DNA of 64,000 nucleotides. Origin: Litomosoides sigmodontis. Lineage: Eukaryota > Nematoda > Chromadorea > Rhabditida > Onchocercidae. How positions within the stretch are numbered: the stretch's first letter is position 1; every line of letters starts with the position of its first letter. The position numbers and the translations under genes are program-made. Shown here one piece after another: positions 51,901 to 63,857 of this stretch. The stretch spans positions 3,444,865 to 3,508,864 of the forward strand of contig OY718806.1 in assembly GCA_963070105.1 (NCBI GenBank), written 5' to 3'. The notes beneath the pieces were generated by a model. It was not told where the DNA came from and did no database searches. It worked only from the letters and a program-made list of their open reading frames with translations.

Positions 51901-54634
51901 TGCATGAACTTTTCTAGATTTTTCATACAATCTGAAGTTTCGGAGCCACTGACTACTTCTGAGTGCAAACAGATTGTAGTTTGCTAGAACAGGTAAATAA
52001 AGCTCCGTACCTAAACCACTACCATTACTTAGACCATATAACTAGATAAGGGAGGGGTTAAGCTGTAATGTGCGATTTACATTTACAACTCCTCTTCACC
52101 GCATTTCTGTGAGAAATACCAAATTCCCAGAAAAAGATTTGCAACAGTTCAAAAAAAACTACGGAAAAGTCGCATGTTTTACTTTCATTTGTTTGGATAT
52201 ACATAATTTGTGATTTGCAATGTTTTATTCTCTACGATGAATTCTGTACGGGCTTTATTATAACACTTCAACCAAATGCAATCAATGAACATCTTATTCA
52301 ATTTAAAGCCACTACTGTTCCTTTGCAATCATTTGCAACGAGCACAAATATATGAACAAAGAACCTTGTGGTGAGAAATATCGGTCAGCCCACCTCCAGC
52401 GTGTGCATCATTTTCATTTTCATCAAATTCAAATTCTGCTAAATCCAAATTTTCAATGGATCCTTGAATGCTAGACCTTCGCGAATTTGCTCGGCTTCTC
52501 ATCATCTGAATTTATCTGTTTTGAATATACTATTTTATTACGATTTAAATTTAGAGAAATTGAATAAAAACACACTGAGGGATTTTAAATAATATAAATC
52601 AACCTGCAAATGACGATATTTTTCGCCAAAACGTTTGGCATGGATTCCAAGCATACTTTGTCGAACACCAGGAACAGCTGCGTATAATTCTCTAAAAAAT
52701 AACAGAAATAGTTAAAAGTCAGATTGCTACCATTATTTTTTAAAACCTTAGCTAACAGTAGAACAGCGTAGTGTGATAAAGGATAGTATACTTTTAGAAG
52801 AATTTAAATGAAGGCAATTCTAACCGTAAACGGCTTTTACTATTATTGACATCGTAAAGGGCCAGGGCGAATAGTAAGGCATCACGATAATGGGTACCAG
52901 CCGACAGATCAGAGTCATAGATCAAGGGAACGGCCAGACGCCAGAATGCGACCGAATTGTAGCCCAAACTCGATAAAAAATAATCAAACATTGGATCATA
53001 TGATTTCGTGTAAGCTAAGCAAAATTCCAGCACCAAAAGTAAGCCCTAAAACACATCGTTTTTTTTTTTCAAAATTCAATGAAATTAGAGCAATTACGAA
53101 CAGCATATATCGAAATATAACCAGCAAAGTTCACTTTTTGTAATTTTGAATTCTAAAAATCCAATATTTATTGGAACCTGAAATGCTATTTCAGAAAATT
53201 TGTCCCGGGCTCGCCACCGATTTCGCAAAATTACGGAACACTGGCAAAGAAAATCGTCGATTGAACCGGTATTCGGAACAGTTTCATCCATCTTCAGCAA
53301 AATTTTCGTCATTTCCTAAAAAAAACAATGTTTAAGCAGAAAAACCAACACCGTTGTGTCACTGGTTAGAATATGTTTCATGAGCAAATTCAATTAATGC
53401 CGAATCGATTCCGACCGTAACCGACAGACCTGCAGCTATTTGCATATTCCGTTTCAAAGGATCAATTATGGAATTTAATCACTTGCTATGATTAAATTTT
53501 TTGTAAAGCCTGTTCATAACTCTTTAAAAAAACAAAAGTTTGCATGCTAATTTGCATACACTAATGTTTTCGCATTCACAGTAATTGATATATTATTCGC
53601 AATAGAGTTCGAAGCCATCCTCCTCCTCCTCTCAATATTTCTTGATCATATAATAAAGAGTCAAGCATGGTATATGACTGATAAAAACAAAAGCCTACTC
53701 GCCGAACTCTTTCGACACAATCCGCGTCATTTCTGAGAGCCTGTGCGGATCGTTGGAACGGGCGGTCAGCGAGAATTTGAGTGGTGGACTGGTTGTCTTG
53801 TTCCTCGCTATCCACTCCAAAAAATGTACAACTTCCGCGATTTAATTTTGGCGTCAAACTGACAACGTCACCAGTAGGTAACATTTTCGGCATCAGCTTG
53901 CCTTGCTTCTCGTTACTGCTGTTTTCTAATCGGATACAACTGTTCACTTCTTGACTGTTACTACAATTTTAGAATCAATGGTTCGCATGTCAAATCCAGG
54001 TACTGAATCAACATTCAGACTACAAAACACGCATTTTCGGCTGAGCATAGTTATCGTATTGAACATTCATCGGATATCAAACACCTCCAACGCGCCTATC
54101 GTTACTTAATTATCTAACTTTTTGCTCCAGGTCCCGTTTCGAATTTTGGTGAAGATCACAATAGAAACTGAGAGCAGATTGGATGGCTAAGGGAACTGAA
54201 GAAGCACTGGTGTACCATTACTTTATGTGTTATTTTCAACATTTATTTAACAGTCCTTGCATAACTCGATGATGTATCAGATTTAATAGTTTTTCAAAAA
54301 AACGGTACTAAACTATTAGAAATGCTTTCAACATGAGAGAGAAACGATAAGTGTATTTTTTTGATTTCATTGTATATAATTGGAAATGAGTGCATTGAAT
54401 AGTTTACCTATCGACGTCATTCGATGATTTACAAGAACCACCAGCAATGCACCGGTGATCTCCCTTCTGAGCTTTATTTTCCGGATCAGCAAGATTTCCG
54501 TGAAATGATTGTGAATGTAATGATCCATCAGTGATGGATTCATCGGTTGGAATGTCCACTGATTGGTCACCCTTATGCATCTGTTTCGCCACTGGTGACT
54601 TATTATCAACCAAACGCTCGATACTTTTATCCAT
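45996..54634 (-). CDS. tps-1: Alpha,alpha-trehalose-phosphate synthase, long nematode form
   Basis: Makes trehalose-6-phosphate from UDP-glucose and glucose-6-phosphate in the cytosol. Exons, 5' to 3': 54634-54408, 53960-53699, 53315-53178, 53045-52825, 52691-52604, 52505-52365, 51888-51691, 51591-51467, 51174-50994, 50877-50722, 50646-50542, 50308-50192, 50042-49932, 49857-49771, 49559-49361, 49266-49037, 48889-48728, 48607-48479, 48343-48140, 47779-47597, 47436-47340, 47210-47092, 47018-46882, 46809-46683, 46533-46270, 46082-45996. Phases agree throughout; 1364 residues. A nematode-type N-terminal region of about 430 residues precedes the GT20 domain (YGGISNGLLWP, DFIWIHDYHLM, GFFLHIPF, SVERFDYTKG near 706, DGMNLVAKEM near 805). 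A HAD phosphatase-like domain follows (DRDGT near 1068, GDSETDLPML near 1285). C. elegans TPS-1 and TPS-2 both have this architecture; length favours TPS-1, so the paralogue label is tentative. Confidence 0.94.
51266..51328 (-). other. Hairpin inside a tps intron
   Basis: Perfect 15-base inverted repeat, 51270-51284 against 51310-51324, with a 25-nt loop. A few more pairs extend it outward through one mismatch or wobble. It lies in the 292-nt intron 51175-51466. Confidence 0.75.
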
Positions 54635-54639
54635 ATTGT

Positions 54640-54646
54640 CTGGAAA
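54640..54646 (-). promoter_or_regulatory. Spliced-leader acceptor candidate for tps
   Basis: On the transcribed strand TTTCCAG, extended by more T's, ends five bases before the ATG at 54634. No in-frame upstream exon was found, so trans-splicing is the simplest reading. Confidence 0.45.
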
Positions 54647-57411
54647 AAGCAACTTCAAAATCTTACAGTACCAAGCACCAACTTCATCGGATGGTGCGAC
54701 ATCAATTTCAATTATTTGCAGGATTTAGTGGGAAGAAAATTCCAACGATAGCTTTGAAGTAGAAGGCACATATCAAGAAGCTGGACAGCGAACGATGATT
54801 TAGCGAGTGAAAGAAAACAACATCAGTACGAGAAATGAACGTAAGATGGTACCAGCTGCAGTGAGCTATCATTATCAGTAGCAGCACCACTTCCAACAAC
54901 AGCAGCAGCAGCAGCAGCGCGACTGTTTACACCCAGGTGGGGACAAATGACCCAATCGACCTACCTGCCTTTGTATCCATTCAATGAACAACACCCGCGG
55001 CAATTAAAAAACACCAAAGGACATTCGCCTCGTTTCTACCTCACTTATGTACATATTTGCTCTCGTTGACATGCATTTGAGTGCGTACAATAGGACAGGA
55101 GGTGAAAGAACAGTAGAAATATGATGATGAGGGAAGGGGATCAGGTCAAGAAAGATGCAGGAAGAGAAAGAGAACACTTCACCGACAAGCAGAGGAAAAA
55201 GTGTTGAAAATAAATGCTTTGGCGAATAGTCGAGCTGTAAGTGAGGGTTGCAGAGAAAAACTATCATTCGGAAGAGAGCACGGCAAGAGCAGAGAGTTTT
55301 GCATGGGTCAACGAACCTCAGCAACAAACGGAAAAACTTCTGTGAACATCATCAGGCTGTTCTTCTGTTATAGAATAGCACACAAAAGAGATAGATAATG
55401 ACATGTACACGCAGACATACATACATATAGACATGCATAGACATACACATATACATGTATAGACATACACACGTACGTACATACATACATACTCACACAC
55501 ATGCATAGACATACACACACAGACACGGAAACACAGAGATAAGCAAGGGCATGTTGAGTGGCGGAGGTGGTGCGAAGTGATCGGTTAATTGGATGAGGCG
55601 GTGGTAGCTGTCACCTGAGGACAGTGCTAACAACACGTTGGCACTGACTGACAGTGTTGCTTGAGCATTAAAGGTGTGAAAATTGGGGTGCGAACAGTTT
55701 GTAAGGTCACTCAGAGAGGTTGTCATTTCATTTCACGTAAGTAATGATTACTCATTTTGCGTTAAAGAATGAAAAAGAAAGGTTTGTTCAATCCGAATTG
55801 ATTTAGATTTTATCCAACCTTTATGTTAGCTAATCACTGCGTTGAAATTTCTATGAAAAATATTTGGTTGCTAATAAGGAATTCATCAATCACTATTGTA
55901 CAAAGGGCTCAAACCCAAGCTCAGGTTCAAGCTTAACCGCATGCCTTTATAAGTTTCATGAGCCGTGGCGAAGCAGCAGTTTGATCTCTTCCGCCAAATG
56001 CGAAAAATATTTGCTTCCTGTTATTATAAACTAGAAAAATAAAAGCGAGAAACAAATGATGTGAAACTGTCGTACTTCATTTTCCTCCCTTCTGATCGGA
56101 AAGTAATGACTTCTCATTTTTGCAAAATAATCACAATAATAATGAATGTTTCAGAAATGGAATGAAAATTGTCCGTTCTATTTTACAATGTAAAACATTT
56201 CTTCGGTTTTGAAATGCCACTAATATCCGAAAATCTAAGCGCTGTTAATTAAAATCAGAAATGAAATGAAATCTAATTGCTAAGCACAAGTGATCATTTA
56301 CCACATCATTACCCCCATTGGTAATATGTGCAAGAGCTGTTCTATTTGCAAAATTTAATTAGCATGAATTTGCACGGAAAATTTTGAACTTCTAAAGATT
56401 GTTGTGGAAAGTTTTTCAAAACATCGGAGTTTCTTAGTAAGCAGGAGAACCAATAGCATTTTTGTTGAAACTCAATAAAACTTTTAAATTCATTAGTGGG
56501 AATTGTTGTTGTTGTTGTTATATTTTCGGCCGTGAGAATTTTTGTTCAGCTCTTTTCTCTAAAATATTGTTTCTTCCAAATTTATCCTGACTGAACATGA
56601 GTTAAATGTCAATGCAATGCAGCGGTTGGTATTGATCATCAATTTTAAAAAGGGATAAATAATGCGGTAATTCTTCTATGCAAATAGAGGCAAATTTTAG
56701 CTTGTAAAAAGTCAGCAATTTTTTATTGTGTAACTAAAAAAACAGGCACCGACTTACTAACAGTTGATTTCGATGTGCTTATGCACAAAGATCCGTTTAG
56801 ATCATATCTGTAAATATTTACTTCCGCAGATTTTAGGTCTGGTTTCTCTCTTTTAGCTCAACAATGATCAAGTTATACAAGTTACTTTAACTCGTATCTT
56901 TTTACAGTAAACAAATTAGTATTGTTATCTGTTAAAATTAGTACCACACTTACAAATGTGGTGTGGTAAGTCGGAAAAGTGGAATTTCGGGAACAGAATA
57001 TCCCGTACGAAATAATGTGAAAAGCTAGCAAATACTCATCTCTACAATATGGCAAATTTCATTAAACCATTTTTAGTCTATTCCATTTAAAAGTTCACAT
57101 TTCAGAAGAGACATCATCTGGCTGTGCAATATTAACTGAAATGATAGCGAAGATGCTTAGCTAGTATGCATGAAATTCAAATAATCAAAGCTGCGTTAAT
57201 TTCGCTTTCGGAATATTTAAAACCATTAAAGCAAATTTTGTACGTGAATGTTAGAAAAGTAAAATTTTTCATCGAAATAGTAAGAAACGTAGTTACGAAA
57301 ATCGGATTTGAAATTTATTTTACAAACTTATTTTACGGAATTTTCAAAAGTGTTTTATGATGATTCGATAATGCATGCATGCAGCTGAAGATCATAATAA
57401 CAAGTTTTAAG
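54647..57411. other. Region upstream of tps
   Basis: The tps promoter should lie here. A short CAG/CAA run occurs at 54895-54917, and a degenerate ATACA/GACATACA simple-repeat tract at about 55400-55531. I see no supported gene. Confidence 0.5.
55400..55531. repeat. ATACA / GACATACACA simple-repeat tract
   Basis: Irregular tandem units built from ACATACAT and AGACATACACA words over about 130 nt. Confidence 0.85.
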
Positions 57412-58592
57412 ATGACGGATCCGCCTTGGGAGGAAATCAATTGCAAGCTGGGCACTGCCCGATAAAGTACGTTTTCTTTATCCGGTTACTTGGTTATTCC
57501 GATGACTAAAAATTCGAAGCAATTTTTTTTGTTCAAACTTTGTGAAATTAAAATTAAAAAAAAAATCGTTGTTGCATCATCAGTAAGTTGAAATGTTTGT
57601 GGTGGTGCAACTGTAAAAGGAGATTAAGCAATATAATTTAAATTGAAGATGTCTTGCGGAAAGGAGAGAATCTGACTGACATAAGAGGCTGTGATCACGG
57701 AGAAGCTTTTCAGGTCTTGTGATTTTCCTAGCTTACAATAAGTGCTAATTGGCTTCACCAATTCACTTCACTGATTTTCCTTTTCAATTCCAATACCAAA
57801 TAATTGTTCAGCATGATTCCTAAGTGATGTTTTGTGCAACTGAAAAATTGAATGTAACAGTGAAGATTTTGTTTATCCATCAAAAGGAACAACTTATCGC
57901 AGCGATCTTTGTTGATAATTTACGAATTTTACTGTTTTGAAAATTGTTTTTCTCAAAATTTCAGCCAATAAAGCGAATAATTAAACAATATTTACGTTTG
58001 CCCAAATTTTAAAAATTTTTGGCAAACGTAAAGCCTACTTTATTCAGAATTTAAGGAGTAAAGTTTTGCAATGGGCAGAAGTGCAATTTCTTACAAATAA
58101 GCAGCAAGCAAGTAAAAAGTTCATTAGACATGCATTCATTTAAAGTTGATGCTTTCATTTATTACTTAGTTAAGCCACATTTTAAGTTCGTTCATTTTTG
58201 AGGTCCGATTTATTCGGAACAAAGAGTACCGTAAAAGTAATCAGCCGATTTCCATTTATCACTGCAAGCCTAAGTTCACCTATTGTTAAAATATTTCAGA
58301 CAATAAGTGAATGATTTATTTGCGCAGTGACTGACATGAACTACTAATCCTTCTTTCTGCAACTCTGTAAACCATATATTCATGGAATTCCTACCAATGA
58401 AATTCGTAGAATGAATGATTAATTTACTTTCTATGCCCTCACTTTACACGTTAGAAAACAAATTTTCTTTTTCATGACGATGAATTCAACACCTATCAGT
58501 AAGAATTTCTCCCAATTTTGCAGAAATTTGCTGAAAAAAGCGGTGAAATAGTCGTGCAGAATCGTTGGAATCATATGAAAACATCCTTCTGA
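57412..58592 (+). pseudogene. R-SNARE-like (synaptobrevin-type) locus, apparently broken
   Basis: Three pieces follow acceptor-like sites. First, 57412-57466: ATG, then PPWEEINCKLGTAR, then an in-frame TAA just before a GTACGT donor. Second, 57649-57713: VLRKGENLTDI to EAFQ, with a GTCTTG donor. Third, 58524-58592: KFAEKSGEIVVQNRW to TGA after TTTTGCAG; an AATAAA follows at 58608. The hydrophobic spacing resembles an R-SNARE motif, with a central Arg and VL(R/E)-K/R-G/D-E/Q-x-L about seven residues on. No transmembrane anchor follows. The stop in the first piece and the missing residues at its junction suggest decay, a tail-less SNARE-like protein with an exon I mis-set, or chance. Confidence 0.3.
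57991..58032. repeat. 42-nt near-perfect palindrome
   Basis: TTTACGTTTGCC at the left and GGCAAACGTAAA at the right flank an A/T-rich centre that is itself almost self-complementary. It lies in the interval between the second and third pieces of the R-SNARE-like locus. Confidence 0.85.
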
Positions 58593-59464
58593 GGCTTACG
58601 TCACAGAAATAAAGTTTGTAATTGTTGAAATTAGATAAGTTATAAGTCAAGATTGTAAAATCATTTTATCCTTGACGAATTTCACTTAAAAAAAAAGTTA
58701 GAAACTTCAAGAACATTAAATCGTTTTCTTATCTACAGTGTTCCTACATTATCTCTCCAGGATTCAGGAAACAAACTGTCCAAAAATGTGTCAAGCAAGA
58801 TTTGTCACCGAAATTAATCAGTGATATTTATTCAATTCAACTGCTTCCAGTGTAGGGATATTTTCATATAACACTGAGTGGTATTTCCCCCCAAAGACGG
58901 CAATGGACAACAACACCGATTACATGTTGCAAATGTTTTATGCAAAAAATTTTTTAAATTATTGGAAATCCTTCCAATTACATTGCTAAATAGCATTAGC
59001 TTCGCACAGCTATAGAGCTACTTAGCCTTAATCTTTTAAAAACGAAGCAATTCTAGCACTATTTCGTTAAATTAGTAGTGCTTAGTTGTAGCCTGTAGTG
59101 AAGTTCAACTTATATAATAAATGAGGTTATAAATAAATTGGCATACAGATTATTAAGAGTATAAATTAGATTTATTAAGATTATCAAAATTTAAAAAAAG
59201 ATTATAAATTAAGGTGGAAAAATGAGATTATAGATAAATCATAAATAAATTAGAATAGATTATAAGTGATATTGGAAATTAGTATGTAATGCATGTGATA
59301 ATATCACATCGGTTTTGATTTTCAGTAAGGTATAATTTTCTAAGTTTTTTTAAATTAATTTTTCAATAAATGAAAAATTTCTCCTTTAATTGACAATGTT
59401 GATTTTCTTTTATGTCATTTTTGAGTGTCACAAACCATCCAAGTGCTTGTTGACAATTTCACAG

Positions 59465-59754
59465 CAATCAATAGTGCAAATGTACTCGCCGAACGAATTT
59501 GCTGATCGGATAGCACGCAGAAATGTAATCCAAACATTCCGTTCAAGCGGAAATTTTCAAAAAACAAGAAAGGAATTAAATAGTTAAAAAAATGCGAAAT
59601 TACTTCGTACTTTCCATGTCAATTCGAACACTTGCAGTTTAAAGCAGACAAGTTAGATTCTGAAGCATCCGGTCATCAAACATTTCACGCAAATTCTATC
59701 TCACGGTGGAAAAACGAAGTGACACAGATGCGTCAATTTCACGATAATCGCTAG
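59465..59754 (+). CDS. Two exon-like segments of an unidentified gene (3' end)
   Basis: Segment one, 59465-59524, follows TTTCACAG and ends at AAT/GTAATC in phase 0 (QMYSPNEFADRIARRN). Segment two, 59638-59754, follows ACTTGCAG in phase 0 and runs 38 codons to TAG (KADKLDSEASGH, NSISRWKNEVTQMRQF). Together they give a 58-residue polar C-terminal stretch with balanced composition, unlike the AT-driven open frames nearby. I recognise no family and found no upstream exon, so the gene model is incomplete. Confidence 0.28.
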
Positions 59755-61107
59755 TAATTTTATATGTGGATTTTGATTTATTCAATTGTCTCACTCAAAT
59801 GCCAATTATTGGAAGCCAAATAGCTAAGAGCCTACTTATGAAAGCAATTTAAACAATGCTCGTTTTTCCTTCCCTCATTTCGCTACAGCGCACAGTCAAG
59901 CCTAACCTACTTATTGCTTCCAAAAAGGTTTAGTTTCACAATCTCCAACATTCCTCTCTCAACTAATTTTCTAGGGTACTGTCTATTGTATGAGATAATA
60001 CAGTACGAATCGATCGTTATCCGACCATTATTTTTCTTTCACACTGTATCGGACGACCCAGTCCCTTTTATCTTCAACCAAATTCACATTTAGTGGCTTT
60101 AGCATTTATTATAATTAAATATTCATTTGAATAAGCCCTCAGAAAGTGCCTGCCGTTCGATGATTTATCACCATAAAAAATGTAATGAACTATGATTGAA
60201 ATCAATTTTGCTGAGAACACAGAGAAATTAAGAAGGCGAGAAGAGATGATGAGAACTCCGCAACTGCTTAGTTGGAAATTCTAATCCCGTAATCTAAAGC
60301 GTTATCACTTTAGCTGAAGTTAAATTGAATCTATTTCCTCACGTCACTCGTCAATTTCCGGAAGTTTCATTTTTCCTTCCAACTAGTTTGTAGCATGCAA
60401 CAACTGAAACAGATGGTTGGCCACTGTGTTTGACATGAGAATATCACTGCATTTGAACGTGGAATGAGTTATTCCTTGCACACGGCCTATTCCTGTTTGC
60501 TGACAGCGGTAAAAAACATTTCGATAGCCTCTTCAGCGTCAACCGCTAAATCAATTTTCAAGTATAAACATTCATATGAAGTTTCCGGTGCATCGGAAAC
60601 ATTGAGAAATCGGTTTTTTGTTATATTAATGAATTAAAAGTTAGGCCTTTTCTTTTTAGTTTGCTTGTAACATCAGATTTCACTCGTTTCCTGAAATGTT
60701 CATCGTGATGTTTTTGGCGTGGTCGTTCGAAATTGACGGCATTGAAGCGTGATATTTCTTTCCGATAGTGGTGTAAAAACGTTGAGAGAATCGATCCGTC
60801 TACAATCTGATGAAGAATGAGTGAAGCCTGAGCAAGTCGGATGATCCCGAAAGTGTTTGCGGAACGAAACTTATAAGGACATTGAAGTTTAAAAGGAACC
60901 GGATGAGAAGATGTGCTCAAAGTGTGCGAAGTAGTTCTGCAAATCTTTTTTGCAAAAAGTCAATACATTACAGAATTAACAATAGTGGCGGGGATGGAGC
61001 AAATCCTGAAAATACCTCATCTATCTTATAAGGAAGAATAAGGCAGTGAAGCAGAAGGTAGGGCAAAGTGAAGTTGATCGTTTTTGCCATCAGCAAAAAG
61101 CTTTCAG

Positions 61108-61353
61108 GCAAGAAGCGCGAATCTGGAATATCTGAAAATGCAAAGCAAGAAGGGGAGCAGGAGCGGAAGTGTTCGCGATTCGACGACAGCTACTTTACTG
61201 ATAGAACGAGTTGACGAAAGCAATAGACAATGTTTGATGGAGTGGCACGCCGCAATCAGAACAACAACAATTGGTGATTTTGGGATCGGATCGGAACACT
61301 TCCTTCACTACTTACTGTGCTGCACTGCAAGTAGAACATTTGTCGGTGCATCA
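61108..61353 (+). CDS. Possible internal exon of an unidentified gene
   Basis: An 82-codon segment open in phase 0 at both ends, between an acceptor (GCTTTCAG) and a strong donor (TCA/GTAAGT). It includes KMQSKKGSRSGSVRDS and LLIERVDESNRQCLMEW. It is richer in GC than its surroundings. A second frame from the same acceptor also reads plausibly (KKRESGISENAKQEGEQE) for about 36 codons before a stop, so the frame is not settled. No family is recognised. Confidence 0.22.
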
Positions 61354-63712
61354 GTAAGTAACTTAATACCGAAGCACAAATTATTAGTGGTGGGAAGGAA
61401 AGTAGCGATGAGATTGAGTTATAAGTAAGTTTAAATGGAAGTTTTAATTTGAATGCTTACGCCTCACTTTTAACAAAACTATAAGATTGGGCCCAAATTT
61501 AATGGTCATTTAGACTAGCTCTCATTTTAATCTACAAGCCATCCATTCTCATCTGGGCAATAATCATTCTGGATTTTCAAATCAGAACCTTCAAAGTCAG
61601 AATAACCAATCTTCTAAAGAAATTAATTCAACCTGGAACGACTTCACTTCTTAATACGTTTTATGCTTCGCTAACAATGACTGATTAAAATTTTTTCATC
61701 TGAAATAAAAACCTTCCTAGTTAAATGTTATGATTTGATGGACGTTCTTATCGGAAAACATTTATCCATTCTAATGGATGAGCGCGCATATTACTGCTGC
61801 CATATTATAGTTGCCCAATAGCTTCTGCCCAATGGATGGCTCAATTTCATTTAAATCTCGCTTCACTCTCTCTAATCAGTGTATTTAATTTAAGCCCCCT
61901 TTTCCTAATTTATATTTCGTGGATTACTTCTACTGCCTTCGTCTTTTACTACTCACATTTCCTCATTTGTGTGAATTTTACAAAGTCCCTTCTGTTTTAG
62001 TTATTTGTGCTTGCAATGGATCCGAAGTTGTTTTAAATTTGCTTCTTAACACTTAATTTTAAATTTCTCTAGTATTGTGGATATTTTGAATAAAAAAATG
62101 GTGCTAAAAGTAGAATTTTCAAGAAATTCATAAACACTATGACCAAAACATGCATTGCTGGATTTAATCTATCGAAGGGATAAAAGTTGAATTGTTTGTG
62201 TAAGTAAAAAAGATTAGTAGGTAAATTTGTTTAGACTTCAATCTATTGAGCAATAGGCTGCTTGTTTTAATTGCGGTACAAATTCATTGTATCAGTACGC
62301 AGGCATCTTTTTTTAATCAAAATTGTTACTTATCTGCTTCAGTGTGTTCTATCAGTTCGTTTTAAAATTAATGTTTGACAGATATGCAACTAATTAAATT
62401 AAATACTTTTGTAAAAGATGTCAAAAATATAAGTTTAAAAAGATCGTGCTATCTTAATTATAATTCTAAACTGTGATAACGTAACTTTCACTCGTAATAT
62501 ACCTACGCGCATGCATAGAAATGTTTTGATTGAAAATTACAAATTTAATCGATAATTTTGCTTGGTTGTTATGTATTAATTAGCTTACGGCTTTCTCAAA
62601 AATCATTGATTTTGTTTACAGTTAATTTTAATTATTTTGCCTGTCTCCTTTTTCTTAATTTCTTTATTCCCAAAGAGACAACAGTCACTTTATTTACTGA
62701 ACATTTTATACCAAATTACCTCAGTACTTTTTTTTTGAATTATTGATATCCCTTAAAAAATTAATTAACTCAACTACAACTTTTTGGATATTTTATGCAA
62801 CACTTTTTCATTCACATGTTACATTACTTGACATTCTTTAAATTTTTATCGTAATTCATTTTTTTTATCCATGCACCGTAGAGTGATTCATAAAGAAATG
62901 TTAATGCTTCGAAGCGAAAAATTCAATTTTCACAAAAAAAAACTTAATGTCAGCAAATCTACGTTTAACATTAACACCTTTTTCACTTTCATCTCCATTG
63001 TTTTGTGTTTTTTTCCAGCTTTTTTCCTTCGGGAAATTCAAAAGTAACCAACCATTTTCTGTACTTTTTAATTAAATATCGAAATTTTGCAGCCCGTCAA
63101 TATTATTTTAATGAGTTAATGATATTTTGAATGTTACCTTATCGGTTTCTCTTTAACTAAATGTTTTATTTGTGTGCCGTAACTAAAAATTGACAGTTTC
63201 CATTCAATTTATCATTTGACTGCTCTGAGGTATCGCCACATTGAATTGCCATCAGAGAGATATTTAATTTTAATTTTTTTTAAATCTCAATTTACAGTTG
63301 AATTTAGTGAGAAATGAAAAATGTGATGGGAGTGGACGATGTGATTGAAATTATGGAAATTATATGATTTTTTTTCTGCAGCTTTATCTGATACGGTCGA
63401 TGAAATAGAGATCGATGAGTTGTGAGGAATGATTCAGAACGGTGCTCACTCTACCACTTGCAAATCAATTTTCGCAAGGGGAACTGATCGGTGCAATATA
63501 TCGCATAACGATATAGCTTCAGGTACTTCTGTAAGCTCAGTTCGGAAATGAAAAATGAAATTGGAATATTGCATCTCTCTTCCTGCTCCTCCCGCATCCG
63601 CACACTACCCACTACTCTCACATCTCACTATTAATTCCACAACTGTCATTTCTCTTCGGTTAATATTAGGCTGATTTATTCGGTTGTTTATTCATTACTC
63701 ATTATTTTATAG

Positions 63713-63857
63713 AAAACGCTTCAAGCAAGCCTTACAGTGTAAATTATTGGAGAAAAATTTTCGCAAACACTCTGTATCGAGAGGATCGGCCGGCGATTGG
63801 AGTGAGGAGGAAGAAGTCCCAGAGAAGGGTCTCTTCTGTTCATCCCTTAGTATTTGA
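63713..63857 (+). CDS. Possible C-terminal exon, receptor-tail-like
   Basis: The segment follows ATTTTATAG and starts in phase 2. It reads 47 codons to TGA: KRFKQALQCKLLEKNFRKHS, then a Ser/Gly and acidic stretch (DWSEEEEVPEKG) ending FCSSLSI. A basic amphipathic start of the KRFxxAL type followed by a polar tail resembles helix 8 and the cytoplasmic tail of a rhodopsin-class receptor. No seventh transmembrane exon was found upstream in this window, so the assignment is only suggestive. Confidence 0.3.

Noticed and set aside
53400..53480. Minus-strand stretch reading RNMQIAAGLSVTVGIDSALI inside a tps intron
   Set aside because: It looks coding, but upstream stops and phase mismatches prevent joining it to either neighbouring exon; kept as intron.
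53576..53698. Continuation of tps exon 2 past residue 163 (VGFCFYQSYTMLDS)
   Set aside because: It reads well, but no downstream donor gives the phase needed to join the next exon; the CGA/GTAGGC donor at 53699 does, and it yields a coherent helix.
62558..62746. Hydrophobic plus-strand open frame that could mimic a receptor transmembrane exon
   Set aside because: The hydrophobicity follows from T-rich DNA; there is no conserved receptor motif and no phase link to the 63713 exon.
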